Source: Bacteroidota bacterium
GTDB lineage: Bacteria > Bacteroidota > Rhodothermia > Rhodothermales > UBA10348
Direction of reading: 5' to 3'
Assembly (NCBI GenBank): GCA_004356385.1
Contig: SMXL01000061.1
Span: 1 to 7,498 of the forward strand
Length of the DNA: 7,498 nucleotides
Part shown: positions 6,214-7,498 of the stretch, piece by piece
Layout of the letters: each line of letters starts with the position of its first letter
Numbering within the stretch: the stretch's first letter is position 1
Translations under genes and position numbers: made by a program
Notes under the pieces: generated by a model
Databases searched by the model: none
The model's input: the letters and a program-made list of their open reading frames with translations, nothing else
What the model was told of the DNA's origin: nothing

Positions 6214-6275
6214 TATTCGAATCTTCTAATTGAAATAGGGTCGCTGTCTGTACGACCGCATTGCCTCTTGAGATT

Positions 6276-7397
6276 ATGACCAAAATCGCCCCGTTAATTT
6301 TACCCGTCTTGACCGTCGCAGTTGGACTGCTGCTGTCCTCATGCAGTTCTGATGGATCATCCCAAACAGCAACAACTCAGACAACTCCTGGGGCCGTACG
6401 AACGGTGGAGGTAGAAACGATTGTCTTGGAACCGACGCCGTTTGAAGAAATGATTGCTCTCATAGGAATTGTCAAATCACCCAGAGACGCGATCCTGTCC
6501 GCACAGTCTGCCGGAACGCTCGTTTTTCAGAGTGAACTAGGGACGGACGTCCCAAGAAACGGAATAGTAGCCCGGATTGATGCAGTATTGATTCAGACGG
6601 CCCTGGATCAGTCGAAAGCAAACCTCGCATCTGCAGACGCTCGGGCGGCTCTCGCAGAAGACACTTTTCGTCGCCAAAAACCGTTGTATCAGGATTCTAT
6701 CATCTCAGCCCTTGAATTTGAGAAAATTCGTTCTGACTTGAATACAGCTCGAGCGCAAAAGGACCAGGCCCAAGCTCTGGTCGCTCAGGCAGAGAAGCAA
6801 TTCGAAAACACGTTTGTGCGAGCTCCATTCAGTGGGCGCGTCGAAGTCCAGTTCGCGGAGCAGGGCGAGCACGTAATGCCGGGCTCTCAGGTTGTTCGAA
6901 TCGTAGACACCAGTCAGTTGACGCTTCGAGCAGGCGTACCCGAGCGGTATGCGATCGACATCCAGAAAGGTACCCCCGTATCGATTCACTTCAAGGCCTA
7001 TGGCGTTGGACAGAGACACGGAGTTATCAGTTTCGTGGGGAGTATAATTGACGCGGCGAGCCGGAGTTTCGCTATCGAAATTGATCTCGAAAATGAGGAC
7101 GGGGCGTTTAAACCGGAAATGGTTGCGGACGTTTTTGTTAGGAGATCACGTCTTGAAAACCAGCTCGTCGTCCCGCAATCGTCCGTTCTCAGAGATGAAT
7201 TCGGGTCCAGCGTCTATGTTGTGGACAGGTCATCCGGAGTCGCCGTCGTCGCCCGGAGACCGGTAAGCCTCGGAGCCTCATTCGGAGGACAAACGGTTGT
7301 GACCACTGGGCTCAATGCGGGAGATGAGGTAATCGTTGTCGGCCAAACAAACGTAACTGAAGGGGATGCGGTGCATTCGGTACCGTCCGAAGCCTAG
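6276..7397 (+). CDS. Efflux RND adaptor (HlyD/AcrA-type membrane fusion lipoprotein)
   Basis: Periplasmic adaptor linking the inner-membrane pump to the TolC-like channel. With the ATG at 6276 the protein has 373 residues and a classical lipoprotein signal with lipobox LSSC (Cys23). A TTG at 6261 in the same frame would only add MPLEI, so ATG is preferred. Domains in order are a first beta-strand block (38-75), a first lipoyl half, an alpha-helical hairpin rich in Ala, Gln and Glu (about 103-178), the second lipoyl half with RAPFSGRV (182-189) and QGEHVMPG, a beta-barrel with RAGVPE and FKPEMVADV, and a membrane-proximal domain near the C-terminus (VVPQSSV onward, GLNAGDEVIVVG). All are typical of the family. 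The first lipoyl half lacks the usual Gly-Asp-x-Val pattern and reads GTDVPRNGIVARID. No Shine-Dalgarno sequence stands out. The gene lies 62 nt after the channel gene and 49 nt before the pump gene, in the same operon. Confidence 0.93.
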   Translation: MTKIAPLILPVLTVAVGLLLSSCSSDGSSQTATTQTTPGAVRTVEVETIVLEPTPFEEMIALIGIVKSPRDAILSAQSAGTLVFQSELGTDVPRNGIVARIDAVLIQTALDQSKANLASADARAALAEDTFRRQKPLYQDSIISALEFEKIRSDLNTARAQKDQAQALVAQAEKQFENTFVRAPFSGRVEVQFAEQGEHVMPGSQVVRIVDTSQLTLRAGVPERYAIDIQKGTPVSIHFKAYGVGQRHGVISFVGSIIDAASRSFAIEIDLENEDGAFKPEMVADVFVRRSRLENQLVVPQSSVLRDEFGSSVYVVDRSSGVAVVARRPVSLGASFGGQTVVTTGLNAGDEVIVVGQTNVTEGDAVHSVPSEA

Positions 7398-7446
7398 CCC
7401 TTGTAGTCTTTTGAGCCATTAGACTCCGCATTCACCTTTATATCAA

Positions 7447-7498
7447 ATGAAAATTACCAACGCGGCAATCAAGCACCACACGACTGTCGTGGTCGCAA
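7447..7498 (+). CDS. Efflux RND transporter permease, N-terminus only (runs off window)
   Basis: The first 17 codons, MKITNAAIKHHTTVVVA, match the way RND inner-membrane pump subunits of the AcrB/MexB/HAE-1 type begin: a short amphipathic cytoplasmic helix of the form MKIT.AAI..RTTV.V followed by the first membrane helix. The position right after an adaptor gene supports this reading strongly. No Shine-Dalgarno sequence is present before the ATG. Almost all of the protein (usually about 1000-1050 residues) lies beyond the right edge, so the pump subclass and substrate cannot be judged. The 49-nt gap to the adaptor holds only a weak 5-bp inverted repeat and no terminator, consistent with one transcript. 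Confidence 0.8.
   Translation, partial: MKITNAAIKHHTTVVVA

Noticed and set aside
6239..6257. Possible hairpin GGTCG...CGACC between the channel and adaptor genes
   Set aside because: Only 5 bp with a 9-nt loop and no T-tract. It is too weak to call a terminator, and the operon is expected to read through.
6261..6275. TTG start giving a five-residue longer adaptor
   Set aside because: The ATG at 6276 already gives a standard lipoprotein signal peptide with Lys3 and the lipobox LSSC. The TTG has no ribosome-binding site.
7404..7428. Inverted repeat AGTCT...AGACT between the adaptor and pump genes
   Set aside because: The arms are 5 bp, the loop is long and there is no T-tract. It could easily be chance.
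1..7498. CRISPR arrays, tRNA or rRNA genes, insertion-sequence ends, prophage or toxin-antitoxin modules
   Set aside because: No regularly spaced repeats, cloverleaf-like segments, transposase motifs or paired small toxin-antitoxin frames were seen on either strand.

Overview
The window looks like chromosomal DNA of a Gram-negative bacterium with roughly balanced base composition. Three proteins carry lipoprotein-type signal peptides and one is a TolC-type outer-membrane channel, so there is an outer membrane. Several genes (the TetR gene, the adaptor gene, the pump gene and the mannose-1-phosphate guanylyltransferase gene) have no clear Shine-Dalgarno sequence, while a few others do. The short Gly-Pro-Pro lipoprotein and the exported methyltransferase are of kinds I associate with the Bacteroidota/Rhodothermota/Balneolota side of the tree. 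That placement is an inference from protein style and not a proven assignment.

Left part (1-2410). The 3' part of an AlkA-type DNA-3-methyladenine glycosylase gene runs rightward. It converges, with only 3 nt between stop codons, on a leftward gene for a SAM-dependent methyltransferase carrying a lipoprotein-like signal peptide. Upstream of that gene come a strong hairpin terminator facing left, a small leftward hypothetical gene of 62 residues that this terminator appears to serve, and a leftward gene for a 169-residue lipoprotein with a very short Gly-Pro-Pro stretch.

Middle (2410-3916). A 288-nt divergent intergenic region carries two related AGACC/GGTCT quasi-palindromes. It separates the lipoprotein gene from a rightward monofunctional mannose-1-phosphate guanylyltransferase gene (GDP-mannose supply for glycans). 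The 139-nt gap after that holds two clear regulatory-looking elements: a CTTAACA direct repeat with an 11-bp period and a perfect 16-bp palindrome, CTGACTGATCAGTCAG.

Right part (3917-7498). This is a tripartite efflux operon: TetR/AcrR-type regulator, TolC-family outer-membrane channel (start and stop overlap by 4 nt), lipoprotein membrane-fusion adaptor, and the first 17 codons of what is almost certainly an RND inner-membrane pump. The palindrome lies just upstream of the regulator and is the natural candidate for its operator. The simplest reading is an autorepressed efflux operon induced when a ligand releases the TetR protein. The substrate cannot be told from the sequence.

I see no tRNA, rRNA, CRISPR array, insertion sequence or phage gene. 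Most of the window is ordinary chromosomal content. The points most worth a second look are the apparently exported methyltransferase, the small orphan gene with its own terminator, the operator-like repeats, and the enlarged surface loop of the TolC-like protein.
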